Shown: positions 1 through 8,575, numbered from the stretch's first letter. The stretch: DNA of 41,341 bases from Candidatus Kapaibacterium sp. (GCA_030833725.1 JAURGP010000017.1:1-41341), one strand, 5' to 3'. Program-made: numbers and translations. Notes: a model not told the origin generated them from the sequence alone.

Positions 1-329
1 AAATGAATCGCACGGCGGGGGCGGCTACGGATGAGATCACCGTGACATTGGCTGGCACTAGTGCGTCGTACTCTGGTGTTGCAGTTTCATGCGCCAACTG
101 TCCCGCGGGCACAACAGGCGTCCCAACATTTGCCTCTGGGACTAGCTCTGCAACCCCAGCTTTCACAATCGATCCAGCTGGGTCAGGCACACCAGACAAG
201 AACCCCTACGCCTACAGTGTTGAAGGGATTGTGGTGATGAGTTCGTCATCAGGAACCATCACATTGACGATCGACGCTGATTCCGAAATGCTGACAAATA
301 GTTACCTTCTTATTACGGAGATCGACTGA
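1..329 (+). CDS. Secreted CxxCPAGTTGVP-family protein, 3' part (5' end outside window)
   Basis: Function unknown. The visible 108 residues align with the C-terminal halves of the next two genes: a CANC pair followed by PAGTTGVP, an acidic IDPAGSG stretch, a YSVEGIV strand, then a Gly/Ser-rich beta segment ending in TEID. The relatives are about 240 residues with a signal peptide, so this is most likely the end of a longer gene that begins upstream, and the ATG at position 3 is probably internal. The stop overlaps the next start (TGATG, 327-331), which indicates translational coupling. The beta-rich composition suggests a jelly-roll or tail-fibre-like domain, but that is inference. Confidence 0.7.
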   Translation, partial: MNRTAGAATDEITVTLAGTSASYSGVAVSCANCPAGTTGVPTFASGTSSATPAFTIDPAGSGTPDKNPYAYSVEGIVVMSSSSGTITLTIDADSEMLTNSYLLITEID

Positions 330-1069
330 TGAGTACCAGATCGATCATGTGGAGCGTTGTGCTCGTAGGGCTGCTGCTCTGCGTGCCGGCCCTTGCGCCC
401 GCTCAAATCAAGGTTGTTAACAAGTTGCGCATTGTCAATAACTCGACGAACGCGGTGGTCACTCTTGAAGCACCCTCAGCGTTGAGCGAAAACCAGACCT
501 TTACATTCCCCGTTGCGGCCGGTTCGGTAGGGCAAGTCATGACCACTTCGTCCAGTGGTGGTGGTTTGAACCCGATGCAGTGGACTTCAATTGGTTCAAG
601 TGCAACGGCACTGTCCGAGAGAAAAGGGGCGGATGTGGATTATCTGCCGTCGGTCACTGATAGCGCGTTGATTGTTGCCGTAGAATCCAACAAGTCGTAT
701 CGTGTAGCGGGCTTGTTGCATCTTGGCCGTCTTAACGACAATACGCCGTCCGATAACTTCCAAGTCAAGGTCACAGCACCTACGGGTTCAACACGCTTGC
801 TGTATGGACTGCGCTGCTTTGACTGTCCGGCGGGTACCACAGGCGTACCGTCAGTTTCGTCGGGTACAACCATTGTTACTTCGGGGACAATTGACCCTGC
901 AGGTAGCAGCAACGATGATTACACCACGAGGGTGTATTCCATCGAAGGAATCTTAGACACTGGGTCGACAGATGGATTTGTCACCCTCTCAATCATAGAA
1001 CCGGCCAGTGCAACGAATACTCTCCGTATCGGTGTTCAGAGCGCTCTTGTGTTGACGGAGGTAGATTAA
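329..1069 (+). CDS. Secreted CxxCPAGTTGVP-family protein (second tandem copy)
   Basis: Function unknown; 246 residues. A Sec signal peptide occupies about residues 1-26 and ends APAQ. Residues about 30-95 resemble the N-terminal module of tail-fibre-like proteins of this phylum (strands with TFTFPVAAGSVGQVM, then a Gly/Ser linker and QWTS). Residues about 100-246 form a predicted beta domain with the CFDCPAGTTGVP motif, IDPAGS, VYSIEGIL and a terminal LTEVD. The two Cys of CFDC could form a disulphide outside the cytoplasm. The gene overlaps its upstream neighbour by one base and lies 2 bases before the next, so the three are probably cotranscribed. A surface adhesin or receptor-binding role is possible but unproven. 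Confidence 0.75.
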   Translation: MSTRSIMWSVVLVGLLLCVPALAPAQIKVVNKLRIVNNSTNAVVTLEAPSALSENQTFTFPVAAGSVGQVMTTSSSGGGLNPMQWTSIGSSATALSERKGADVDYLPSVTDSALIVAVESNKSYRVAGLLHLGRLNDNTPSDNFQVKVTAPTGSTRLLYGLRCFDCPAGTTGVPSVSSGTTIVTSGTIDPAGSSNDDYTTRVYSIEGILDTGSTDGFVTLSIIEPASATNTLRIGVQSALVLTEVD

Positions 1070-1071
1070 CG

Positions 1072-1797
1072 ATGAGAACATTAACGATTTTTGCAGCTCT
1101 GTTGATACTCACAGGTTCCACACGTGCTCAGGAAGCCGCCCTGAAGGGTGTGCAGATGGTGCGCACCAGTAACGGTTCAAAGCAAACGCTCTCAAGTGCG
1201 ACGGCATCGAATCAAACCATTGTGCTTCCTACGGCAGCAGCAACAGGCACTGGGCAAGGCCTCAAGGTGTCGGCTGTGAGTGGTAGTACCATGTCGCTTG
1301 CATGGGACACTCCAGCATCAGGGTTGGCGAACACATCGTCCCAGTTAACAGCCGATGCAGAGGACGCAACGGCATGGAGTACTGGACCTCTCATTTCTGT
1401 TACGTCAGGAAAGAAATACCGAATCATAGGGTTGTTCCAAATGAAGCGCGGAACGACTACCGGGTCCACGAACGATCTGGTACAAATTCGACTGAACACA
1501 CCTGACTTAACTTACGCTCAGTTCTCCATTTCCTGTTTCGACTGTCCTGCCGGAACGACCGGAGTCCCATCGTTTGACGAAGGTCCCTCGAGTAGTGGGG
1601 CGAACCCATCTATTGATGGTCCAGTGATTGATCCAAACGGTAGTCAATCTGGGGTGGTCTACACGTATCGTATTGAAGGTTTGATCCTACCCGGTGCGAC
1701 TGGATCCACGCGACTGACGTTCAATAAATCTGGTGGCGGCGGGGAAAATGCCGTCATGCTTGCCGGCTCCTACTGGGCACTTCAAGAGATTGAATAA
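1072..1797 (+). CDS. Secreted CxxCPAGTTGVP-family protein (third tandem copy)
   Basis: Function unknown; 241 residues. The signal peptide covers about residues 1-20 and ends TRAQ. The architecture is that of the preceding gene: an N-terminal beta segment (QTIVLPTAAATGTGQGLKVS), a linker, then a beta domain with YRIIGLF, CFDCPAGTTGVPSF, VIDPNGS, YRIEGLI and the terminal LQEIE. Outside these blocks the paralogues differ strongly, which suggests old duplication followed by diversification. Directly after the stop lies a short reading-frame remnant that encodes a coiled coil, so the 3' boundary looks like a recombination junction. Confidence 0.75.
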   Translation: MRTLTIFAALLILTGSTRAQEAALKGVQMVRTSNGSKQTLSSATASNQTIVLPTAAATGTGQGLKVSAVSGSTMSLAWDTPASGLANTSSQLTADAEDATAWSTGPLISVTSGKKYRIIGLFQMKRGTTTGSTNDLVQIRLNTPDLTYAQFSISCFDCPAGTTGVPSFDEGPSSSGANPSIDGPVIDPNGSQSGVVYTYRIEGLILPGATGSTRLTFNKSGGGGENAVMLAGSYWALQEIE

Positions 1798-1901
1798 CGC
1801 AGCAGGCCGTGATTGAGCAGCAGCAGCAAACGATCAACGACCTGAAAAGCCGGATAGAGCGCTTGGAGCGCACCGTGCAGGCATTACAGGAACAGAAGTA
1901 A
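1794..1901 (+). pseudogene. Coiled-coil C-terminal remnant of a tail-fibre-like gene
   Basis: The frame opened just upstream of the preceding stop (shifted relative to that gene) reads about 34 codons to a TAA at 1899-1901. It has no start codon or other evidence of independent translation. The product is strongly heptad-like: QQAVIEQQQQTINDLKSRIE, then RLERTVQALQEQK. Such Gln/Glu-rich coils commonly end tail-fibre or chaperone-type trimeric surface proteins. It is most simply the left-over 3' end of an ancestral gene whose body was replaced or deleted. A programmed frameshift extending the upstream protein is an alternative. Confidence 0.45.
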
Positions 1902-1957
1902 CGCTGCCTCCCCGGAACACGTACTCCATGCCGTATCCCCGGGATTGTGGCGCCAGT

Positions 1958-1986
1958 GTAGGGGGCCTTGCCCATAAGCCCCCTAT
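1958..1986. terminator. Hairpin made of inverted GTAGGGGGC-type motifs upstream of rpsD
   Basis: TAGGGGGC (1959-1966) pairs with GCCCCCTA (1978-1985), an 8-bp perfect stem with an 11-base loop. TT/AA can add two pairs around a bulged C. The left arm is one of the window's repeated GTAGGGGGC motifs and the right arm is an inverted near-copy (ATAGGGGGCT on the minus strand). No strong T-run follows, so termination is uncertain. The hairpin overlaps the probable -33 region of the rpsD promoter. Confidence 0.5.
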
Positions 1987-1998
1987 ACGTTATCTTTG
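1968..1998 (+). promoter_or_regulatory. Bacteroidota-type promoter for rpsD
   Basis: TATCTTTG at 1991-1998 matches the -7 consensus TAnnTTTG. A TTG at 1968-1970 lies 20 bases upstream, the expected spacing for the -33 element. The -33 TTG falls inside the loop of the 1958-1986 hairpin. The start of transcription would be near 2004, giving a leader of about 55 bases to the rpsD start. Confidence 0.6.
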
Positions 1999-2058
1999 TG
2001 GCTCTGATTTTTCCAACATTATTGCCCTGACCTTGCGTCAGGAGCTAGGGACCACCCC

Positions 2059-2661
2059 ATGAAGTACAATGGCCCCAAGGTAAAACTCAGCCGCAAGGTT
2101 GGTTTTGCTATTACGCCGAAGGCACGCAAAGTGCTGGATCGGAAGCCGGGAACACCCGGACAACACGGTAATTCACGCCGCCGTCCGAAGCAGTCGGACT
2201 ACTCCAAGCAGTTGCTGGAAAAACAGCGTTTGCGTCTCCAGTACAACATCCACGAGCGCCAGATGACCAACACCATGGCTAAGGCATCGCGGTTGAAGGG
2301 CAACAAGGTAGACGTACTCGTGCAATTGCTCGAGTCGCGCTTGGACGCCCTGGTGCTGCGCGCTGGCTTTGCTCGCTCGATCTATGCAGCACGTCAGTAT
2401 GTGCGCCACGGCCACATCCTTGTGAACGGCAAGAAAGTGGACATGCCCGCCTACGCTGTACAGGCCAACGACGTCATCACGGTAAAAGAAGCCAGCCGCA
2501 AGCTGGAAGGCTTCCAGGAAGCGATCCGTTCGTCGGCTCCGCCACCCTACCTGGACGTAAGCAAGGCCGACTTCACGGCCAAGTACCTGTACCTGCCTCC
2601 ACGTGAGGAAGTACCGGTGGTCTGTGAAGTACCGCTGGTGATCGAGTACTACTCGCGGTAA
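2059..2661 (+). CDS. rpsD: Ribosomal protein S4 (uS4), stand-alone gene
   Basis: Small-subunit protein that binds 16S rRNA early in assembly. The 200 residues show the S4 hallmarks: N-terminal GPKVKLSRK, PGQHG near residue 35, SDYSKQLLEKQRLRLQYNI, and the S4 RNA-binding domain around residues 90-155 (ESRLDALVLRAGFARSIYAA, then GHILVNGKKVD). The N-terminal zinc-binding Cys set of some S4 proteins is absent. In many bacteria rpsD lies between rpsK and rpoA; here it is alone, with its own promoter and terminator. It could be the only S4 gene, relocated, or a second divergent paralogue. GGAGC at 2041-2045 is a weak ribosome-binding candidate. Confidence 0.95.
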   Translation: MKYNGPKVKLSRKVGFAITPKARKVLDRKPGTPGQHGNSRRRPKQSDYSKQLLEKQRLRLQYNIHERQMTNTMAKASRLKGNKVDVLVQLLESRLDALVLRAGFARSIYAARQYVRHGHILVNGKKVDMPAYAVQANDVITVKEASRKLEGFQEAIRSSAPPPYLDVSKADFTAKYLYLPPREEVPVVCEVPLVIEYYSR

Positions 2662-2712
2662 CGCCGGGCGCTGGTTCCTCCAGCTCCGTCTGATACGCAA
2701 AAAGTTTCGAAG

Positions 2713-2739
2713 AGCCCACATTTTCATGTGGGCTTTTTT
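2713..2739 (+). terminator. Rho-independent terminator after rpsD
   Basis: AGCCCACA (2713-2720) and TGTGGGCT (2727-2734) form an 8-bp stem with loop TTTTCA, followed by a run of T. This makes rpsD a single-gene transcript. Confidence 0.9.
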
Positions 2740-2831
2740 GTTGTCAAGTAGTAACATTGCCGCCAGACAGCGCCACCTGCACAGCGCCTCCGTCACACTG
2801 GTACACACGACCACAACATACTGTTACCACC

Positions 2832-4079
2832 ATGCAACGTTCGTCGGGGCCGTTTGCAGCGATGGGAATGTTGTTCTTCATGATCGGGTTCATTACCTGT
2901 CTGAACGACATTCTCGTACCACACATGAAGAGCTTGTTCGACCTGAACTACTTGCAGGCAGCGCTCATTCAGTTTAGTTTTTTCACCGCCTACTTTGTGA
3001 TCGCCTTCCCATCGTCGTGGCTGATTTCACGCCTCGGCTATCAGCGATCCATCGTTGTGGGGTTGTCGGTCTCGGCTCTGGGCGCGGCCTTGTTTTACCC
3101 AGCGTCGATCGCGCAGTCATATCCTCTCTTCCTCGTGGGGCTGTTCACGCTGGCCGCGGGGTTCGCGTTGTTACAAACGGCCATGAATCCATACGTAGCT
3201 GTGCTGGGTCCTCCAGAGAGTTCATCAGCACGGTTGGTGTTGTCGCAGGCGTTTAACTCGGTGGGGACAACCATTGCACCATTGATGGGTGGCCTTTTCA
3301 TCCTGGGTACGATTCTATCAGCAGATGACATGGCCATGCTATCACCTAGCGAGGTAACAGACTACAAGGCCACACAATCAGCAGCTGTCCAGGTGCCATA
3401 TCTCGTGTTGATGGGACTGCTCATCCTCCTTGCTGTGATCATGTGGAGACTGCACCTGCCTACGATTGCAGATGTTGAGGGGGAGGACGAGCGATCGGTA
3501 TCGTTTTGGGCACCTCTCAGGGTCCCACACACACTCAAGGGTGTGTTCGGGATCTTTGCCTACGTGGGTGCTGAAGTGGCCATCGGATCGTTTATGGTGA
3601 ACTACTTCCAAGAACAAGTTGGAATTGGCGAGCAGGATGCTTCTCAGTACGTGGCGTATTACTGGGGAGGAGCCATGGTTGGGCGATTCATCGGATCGTG
3701 GCTGCTGACGCACCTGCGACCCGGTATGCTTCTCGGCGTCATGTCGGTCGCGAATGTGCTATTGGTTAGCGGTGCGATGATGACGAACGGATTCGTCTCT
3801 GCCTCGATGCTCGTACTGTGTGGCTTGTTCAACTCTATCATGTTTGCGACCATCTTCACGCTCGCCATTAAGGATGTTGGCGTGATGACTAACAAAGCGT
3901 CTAGTTGGCTGATTGCCGCCATTCTTGGAGGTGCCATTATCCCGGCCATTCAAGGTGCAATCGCCGATTCAACGGGTACGCTTGTGCCATCATACGTGGT
4001 TCCGGCTATCTGCTACGTCTACATCGCTTACTACGGATTCCTCGGTTCTCGTCACACTACACAAGGGCGCGCCGTATGA
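2832..4079 (+). CDS. MFS sugar permease (FucP/glucose-galactose porter type)
   Basis: Inner-membrane sugar/proton symporter of the FHS group of the major facilitator superfamily. About 415 residues with some 12 hydrophobic segments. Diagnostic stretches are GFITCLNDILVPHMK near the N-terminus, AFPSSWLISRLGYQRSIVVGL in the loop 2-3 region, and LQTAMNPYVAVLGP. The start at 2832 is chosen because it places the first membrane segment about ten residues in, as in relatives; an in-frame start at 2757 would add 25 untypical residues. The gene overlaps the susC start by 4 bases (ATGA), so it is probably the first gene of the starch locus. It probably imports glucose or maltose released in the periplasm; the exact sugar is not shown by the sequence. 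Confidence 0.85.
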   Translation: MQRSSGPFAAMGMLFFMIGFITCLNDILVPHMKSLFDLNYLQAALIQFSFFTAYFVIAFPSSWLISRLGYQRSIVVGLSVSALGAALFYPASIAQSYPLFLVGLFTLAAGFALLQTAMNPYVAVLGPPESSSARLVLSQAFNSVGTTIAPLMGGLFILGTILSADDMAMLSPSEVTDYKATQSAAVQVPYLVLMGLLILLAVIMWRLHLPTIADVEGEDERSVSFWAPLRVPHTLKGVFGIFAYVGAEVAIGSFMVNYFQEQVGIGEQDASQYVAYYWGGAMVGRFIGSWLLTHLRPGMLLGVMSVANVLLVSGAMMTNGFVSASMLVLCGLFNSIMFATIFTLAIKDVGVMTNKASSWLIAAILGGAIIPAIQGAIADSTGTLVPSYVVPAICYVYIAYYGFLGSRHTTQGRAV

Positions 4080-7000
4080 TACGTTGGTTCGTCTTCGTTC
4101 TTTGTACGCTACTTTTTCTGCCCGCAGTTGGGCACGCTGCCGACGCATCGATCTCCGGCACGGTACGCTCAAAGGATGGTAAGGGGCTCGAGGGAGCTAC
4201 CATCCGCGTTGTTGGAACCGCACTTGGAGCCATTTCCAAGAAGAATGGATCATTTGTGATTCCGCTGGCCAAGGCTCAGGATGTTACGTTGAACGTGACG
4301 ATGATCGGCTTTGTGCAGCAGACCGTGACGGTGAAGGCCGGAGCACTCGATCAGCCCCTTACCATTAGTCTAGAACAGGACATGCTGAAACTTCAGGAGG
4401 CCGTGGTTGTAGGGTACGGAACCAAACAACGTCAGGACCTGACTGGTAGTATTGCCCGTGTAGACGCTCAAGAGATCGCCCAGAACACCTACGGCAACTT
4501 CGAGAATGCCATTGTTGGCAGAGCTCCGGGCGTGCAGGTGATCAGCTCCAATGGCATGGCCGGCAGCTCCATGACGATTCGCGTGCGGGGTGTGGGCTCG
4601 TTGACAGCTTCGGGTGAGCCTTTGTACGTGATTGACGGCGTGCCGGTAACCCAAGGCGACTTTGGTGGCACGAACCGCTTGGCGACACAGACGAATGCGC
4701 TGGCATCGATCAATCCGAACGACATTGAGTCAATCGATATTCTCAAGGATGCCGATGCCGCTGCGATCTATGGATCTCGTGGTTCGAATGGTGTCGTGCT
4801 GATTACCACGAAGCGAGGACGGACCGGTTCGACGAAGTTCAACGTGAGCTTGTTTGGTGGTAGCGCGCGCGAAACGCATCGACCTACCTACCTTTCAGGC
4901 GACGAGTTCCGTGAGCTCTGGGCTGAGGCCAACCGCAATGACTCCATTGCACTCTCGATCCTGCGGCCAGCATCCCGATTCACAGCAAAACCCCTGCCGG
5001 GTGCGATGGATCCTGCGCTCTATACCAACACAAACTGGTTGGATCAGACGATGCAGGTCGGTCGGATTCTTGATGCGAACATCTCAGCTTCTGGTGGATC
5101 CGAGTTCGCGAGCTTTTTCTCAAGCCTAGGCTACCGCAAGGAGTCGTCGTACGCCGTGGCCAATGAGTTCGAGCGCATGACGGCACGCACGAACGTAGAG
5201 GTCAACGCCTCCGACAAGGTCAAGATTGGACTCAATGCCAACCTGAATTACGCCGTGAATGACCGCGTACCCGTGGCGTGGGCCGGTGGTATCGGAGCGG
5301 CCCAGAGCAGTGCACTTCCGTATTTCCCGATCTTCAATCCCGATGGAACGTACTTCGAGCCGCAGCGGCCGTGGTATGCCATGTACAACCCAGTGGCGCA
5401 ACTCAACGAGAACACGTTTACGAACTCGGAACAGCGCGTGCTGGCGAACCTCTATACATCGATTCAGCTCCCGGCGAATTTCTCTGTTCGAGTTCAAGGA
5501 GGTGTGGACCTCTTCAACTTTACTGACCGACGATACACGTCGCTGGTGGTGCAATCGGAGGCCGAAGCCGAAGTTCGGAAGGTGGGGGTTGCCAACTGGG
5601 TGGTGAACGGATCGCTCAACTACTCCAATAACGAGTTGACACCAGACTTGAAGCTGTCGGCTCTGGCGGCCATCGAGGCACAGCGGTCTGATCAACTGGT
5701 CACAGGGCTGGTTGGTCGCAACTTTCCAAACCCTGCCTTTGAGAACCCCACGTCGGCTGTCGTGCGCGAGGGATACTCATTTGAAACAGGATTTTCCTTC
5801 CTCTCCTTTATCTCCCGGTGGAATTTCACCTACCGCGACCGTTATCTGCTGAGCATCTCAGGAAGAACAGATGGATCGTCACGGTTTGGAAGTGATAATC
5901 GCTTCGGCTTCTTCCCTTCTGTTGGTGCGGCTTGGATCTTGAGCAATGAGGATTTTCTCAAGGGCAACGATGCCATTTCGCTGTTGAAGCTACGAGCGAG
6001 CTATGGTTTGACTGGTAATGCCGATGGTATTGGCGATTACCAGTGGCAGGGCACATACCGGGCAGGCGCCGACTATGCCGGCACACCCGGTTTGCGCCCC
6101 GATCGTCTTGCCAACCCCTTACTCGGCTGGGAGCAGACGGCACAGTTAGACATAACCGGTGAGGCAGCATTCTGGGATGGACGCCTGCAGGCAACGGTTT
6201 CATACTATTCCAAAGTGACGTCAAACGTCTTACTCAATGTGTCGGTGCCGGCGTCTACCGGCTTTTCGTCGATTCTGAAGAACGTTGGATCGTTTGAGAA
6301 TCGTGGTGTGGAAGTTGTGCTGTCGGGATATCCGGTGAGCAATGAAACCTTGACATGGCGGGCAGATCTGTCGATTGCGCACAACGTCAACGAAGTGCTT
6401 GATAACGCGGGCCTACCACCAGATGCAATTGGCGGTCCAGGGGAGACCCGGATTCTGGTGGGATACCCGGTAGGTACGTTTTTCATCAACCGTTCTGCAG
6501 GTGTGCAGAGCCGCACCGATACCGTTACGGTGCAGCGCCGACGCTCCGGGAACAACGTGTCATTCGGTACCGATCCCGATGATACTAGATGGGCGCAATT
6601 CTACGACACCACGGTGGTGATCCTAGGGGGCAGTCAGTTGTTCTACAACATTAATGGTCGAGTGACAGATCTCTACGATTTGAGCGATCGTGTGCCGCTG
6701 GGGAATCCGTACCCGACGTTCTTCGGTTCGTTGACGAACACGATCACAATCGGTGGATTTGATATCACTGCCATGGTGTACTTCCAGTTTGGCAACCAGA
6801 TCTACGATGATGCTGCCAAGCGTCAGGTGGGTAATCTGGCATCGAACTTCAATCAAGATCGCGATCAAACCCTACCTCGATGGCAGCAGGATGGAGATGT
6901 TACGGACGTACCACGACTGTCATTGACGGAGAACTACGACATCAACACAGACCGATTTATCTATGACGGATCATTCGTGCGATTGCGCCAGCTGACGGTT

Positions 7001-7225
7001 GGCTATACGCTTCCAGCGGACGTTGCAAGTGGTATGGGGCTTTCCACGATGCGTGTGTACGTTACTGGACAGAACCTCCTCACCTGGACGAACTATCCAG
7101 GTTGGGATCCAGAGATCATGCGCGATCAAGATGGAGCGCAAGGAAGAAACCTAGGGGCTGGAGTCACGTACCTGACTCCGCCTCAGGCACAGCAGTTGGT
7201 TTTTGGCATTAACGTGGGATTCTAA
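4076..7225 (+). CDS. SusC/RagA-type TonB-linked outer-membrane transporter
   Basis: Outer-membrane barrel that imports oligosaccharides with a SusD lid, powered by TonB. 1049 residues. Signal peptide about 1-21 (ends VGHA). A carboxypeptidase-regulatory-like domain spans about 24-105 (SISGTVRSKDGKGLEGATIR). The SusC-type plug starts VVVGYGTKQRQDLTGSI and includes YVIDGVPV and SIDILKDADAAAIYGSRGSN. The rest is barrel, ending in aromatic GINVGF. The start at 4076 overlaps the permease stop; an upstream in-frame extension to 3905 lies inside the permease gene and is rejected. susD follows after 3 bases. The neighbouring amylase and glucosidase point to starch or maltodextrin as substrate (inference). 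Confidence 0.95.
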   Translation: MIRWFVFVLCTLLFLPAVGHAADASISGTVRSKDGKGLEGATIRVVGTALGAISKKNGSFVIPLAKAQDVTLNVTMIGFVQQTVTVKAGALDQPLTISLEQDMLKLQEAVVVGYGTKQRQDLTGSIARVDAQEIAQNTYGNFENAIVGRAPGVQVISSNGMAGSSMTIRVRGVGSLTASGEPLYVIDGVPVTQGDFGGTNRLATQTNALASINPNDIESIDILKDADAAAIYGSRGSNGVVLITTKRGRTGSTKFNVSLFGGSARETHRPTYLSGDEFRELWAEANRNDSIALSILRPASRFTAKPLPGAMDPALYTNTNWLDQTMQVGRILDANISASGGSEFASFFSSLGYRKESSYAVANEFERMTARTNVEVNASDKVKIGLNANLNYAVNDRVPVAWAGGIGAAQSSALPYFPIFNPDGTYFEPQRPWYAMYNPVAQLNENTFTNSEQRVLANLYTSIQLPANFSVRVQGGVDLFNFTDRRYTSLVVQSEAEAEVRKVGVANWVVNGSLNYSNNELTPDLKLSALAAIEAQRSDQLVTGLVGRNFPNPAFENPTSAVVREGYSFETGFSFLSFISRWNFTYRDRYLLSISGRTDGSSRFGSDNRFGFFPSVGAAWILSNEDFLKGNDAISLLKLRASYGLTGNADGIGDYQWQGTYRAGADYAGTPGLRPDRLANPLLGWEQTAQLDITGEAAFWDGRLQATVSYYSKVTSNVLLNVSVPASTGFSSILKNVGSFENRGVEVVLSGYPVSNETLTWRADLSIAHNVNEVLDNAGLPPDAIGGPGETRILVGYPVGTFFINRSAGVQSRTDTVTVQRRRSGNNVSFGTDPDDTRWAQFYDTTVVILGGSQLFYNINGRVTDLYDLSDRVPLGNPYPTFFGSLTNTITIGGFDITAMVYFQFGNQIYDDAAKRQVGNLASNFNQDRDQTLPRWQQDGDVTDVPRLSLTENYDINTDRFIYDGSFVRLRQLTVGYTLPADVASGMGLSTMRVYVTGQNLLTWTNYPGWDPEIMRDQDGAQGRNLGAGVTYLTPPQAQQLVFGINVGF

Positions 7226-7228
7226 GTC

Positions 7229-8575
7229 ATGCGTACACGTTTTCCTGCGATAGCTGTCACGGCACTTCTCAGCCTAACGGTAGTGTCATGCGATAGCTTT
7301 CTCCAGACAGAGCCACCACTGGACATCTCCAATGATGTGGCCCTTTCAACTCCAGCTGGGATCGAGGCGGTAATGGTTGGAGCGGCAGATGCCATGCAGT
7401 CGGGCGCCCTCTTTGGCGGTAATGTCATGTCGATGGGGGAGCTGTGGTCCGACAACGTGGAGTCGAACGTAGGAGCAGACTTCGGGCGATTGCAGATTCT
7501 CACCTACAACCTGAACATCTTCAACCCTGAGGGACGGAGCATGTGGGGTGATGGCTATGGTGTGATCAATCGTGTAAACAACGTCCTCGCGGCGCTAGAC
7601 AACGTCCCGTTCGACAATCCTGCACGGGCGCAACAGTTGAGGGGCAGAGCATTGGCCATGCGAGCGCTTACGATGTGGTCGCTGTGTATGTACTTCGCCC
7701 AACCATGGGGCTTTACAGAGGACAACAGTCATCCAGGAATCATCATTCGCACGGAACCGACGCTGGGAGATGTTGGTACGCAGAAAGCTCGTGCCACGCT
7801 GGCAGCGTGCTACCAGCAGATCATCGCAGACTTTCAGGCAGCACGTACGCTGTTGCCCCCTACCGATGCCCCATACATGGGGAGTTTGGCAGTGACCGGC
7901 TTGCTAGCGCGCGTGTACTTCCACATGGGTGATTGGGCAACAGCCGAGGCACTGGCAACGGAAGTCATCGAAAGCGGTGTGTATCGCCTCAACCCAGATG
8001 TGACGTCGGTGGTGACTACCAACAGCACACCCGAGGTGATGTACGAGATTGTTAACCTGGCGAACGACAATGCATCGTCGATCGTGTTTGATTTCCGGCA
8101 GGCTGATAACGCCTCGCCACGGTACTGGGCAGGGACACCCTTTGTCAACACGATCTATCGAAATGCTACAGATGGTCGGTTGGCACTGTACGTGTATCGG
8201 AACAATCGCCTGTACGTTGCAAAATGGGATCGGATTGTGATGAACATCCCGATCCTACGCTATGCAGAAATGTACCTCACGCGTTCAGAGTGCCGATTCC
8301 AACAGGGGAATACTGTTGGTGCAGTCGAGGACGTGAACGTGATCCGTGAGCGGGCGGGTCTTGAGCCCCTTCCTACCAGCCAGGCAGGGAACACCCTGCT
8401 CAATAACATCCGGCGTGAACGTAACGTGGAGCTGGCATTTGAAGGAGACATCTTCTTGGAGCGCAAACGTCAACGCCGAGATCTTAAGGACAAACCCTGG
8501 AACGATGCTGCCCTGATCTTCAAGATTCCCGATATCGAAATGAACGCCAATACGTTGTGCGCTCAGAATCCATAG
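7229..8575 (+). CDS. SusD/RagB-type glycan-binding lipoprotein
   Basis: Surface lipoprotein lid of the SusC transporter, 448 residues. The lipobox VVSC places the lipidated cysteine at residue 21. N-terminal SFLQTEPPLDISNDVALSTP is typical of the family. The TPR-like helices and C-terminal signatures are visible: PILRYAEMYLTRSECRF, VNVIRERAGL and NIRRERNVELAFEGDIFLER. It is directly downstream of susC and the pair is presumably stoichiometric. Sugar-contact residues cannot be identified from sequence alone. Confidence 0.93.
   Translation: MRTRFPAIAVTALLSLTVVSCDSFLQTEPPLDISNDVALSTPAGIEAVMVGAADAMQSGALFGGNVMSMGELWSDNVESNVGADFGRLQILTYNLNIFNPEGRSMWGDGYGVINRVNNVLAALDNVPFDNPARAQQLRGRALAMRALTMWSLCMYFAQPWGFTEDNSHPGIIIRTEPTLGDVGTQKARATLAACYQQIIADFQAARTLLPPTDAPYMGSLAVTGLLARVYFHMGDWATAEALATEVIESGVYRLNPDVTSVVTTNSTPEVMYEIVNLANDNASSIVFDFRQADNASPRYWAGTPFVNTIYRNATDGRLALYVYRNNRLYVAKWDRIVMNIPILRYAEMYLTRSECRFQQGNTVGAVEDVNVIRERAGLEPLPTSQAGNTLLNNIRRERNVELAFEGDIFLERKRQRRDLKDKPWNDAALIFKIPDIEMNANTLCAQNP
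7855..7863 (-). repeat. GTAGGGGGC motif copy in susD
   Basis: Nine-base core of the repeated motif on the minus strand (tenth base A). In the susD frame it is read as Pro-Pro-Thr codons. Confidence 0.5.

Noticed and set aside
2173-2814. A 213-codon minus-strand frame opposite rpsD
   Set aside because: It is antisense to S4 and runs through the rpsD terminator, with low-complexity content.
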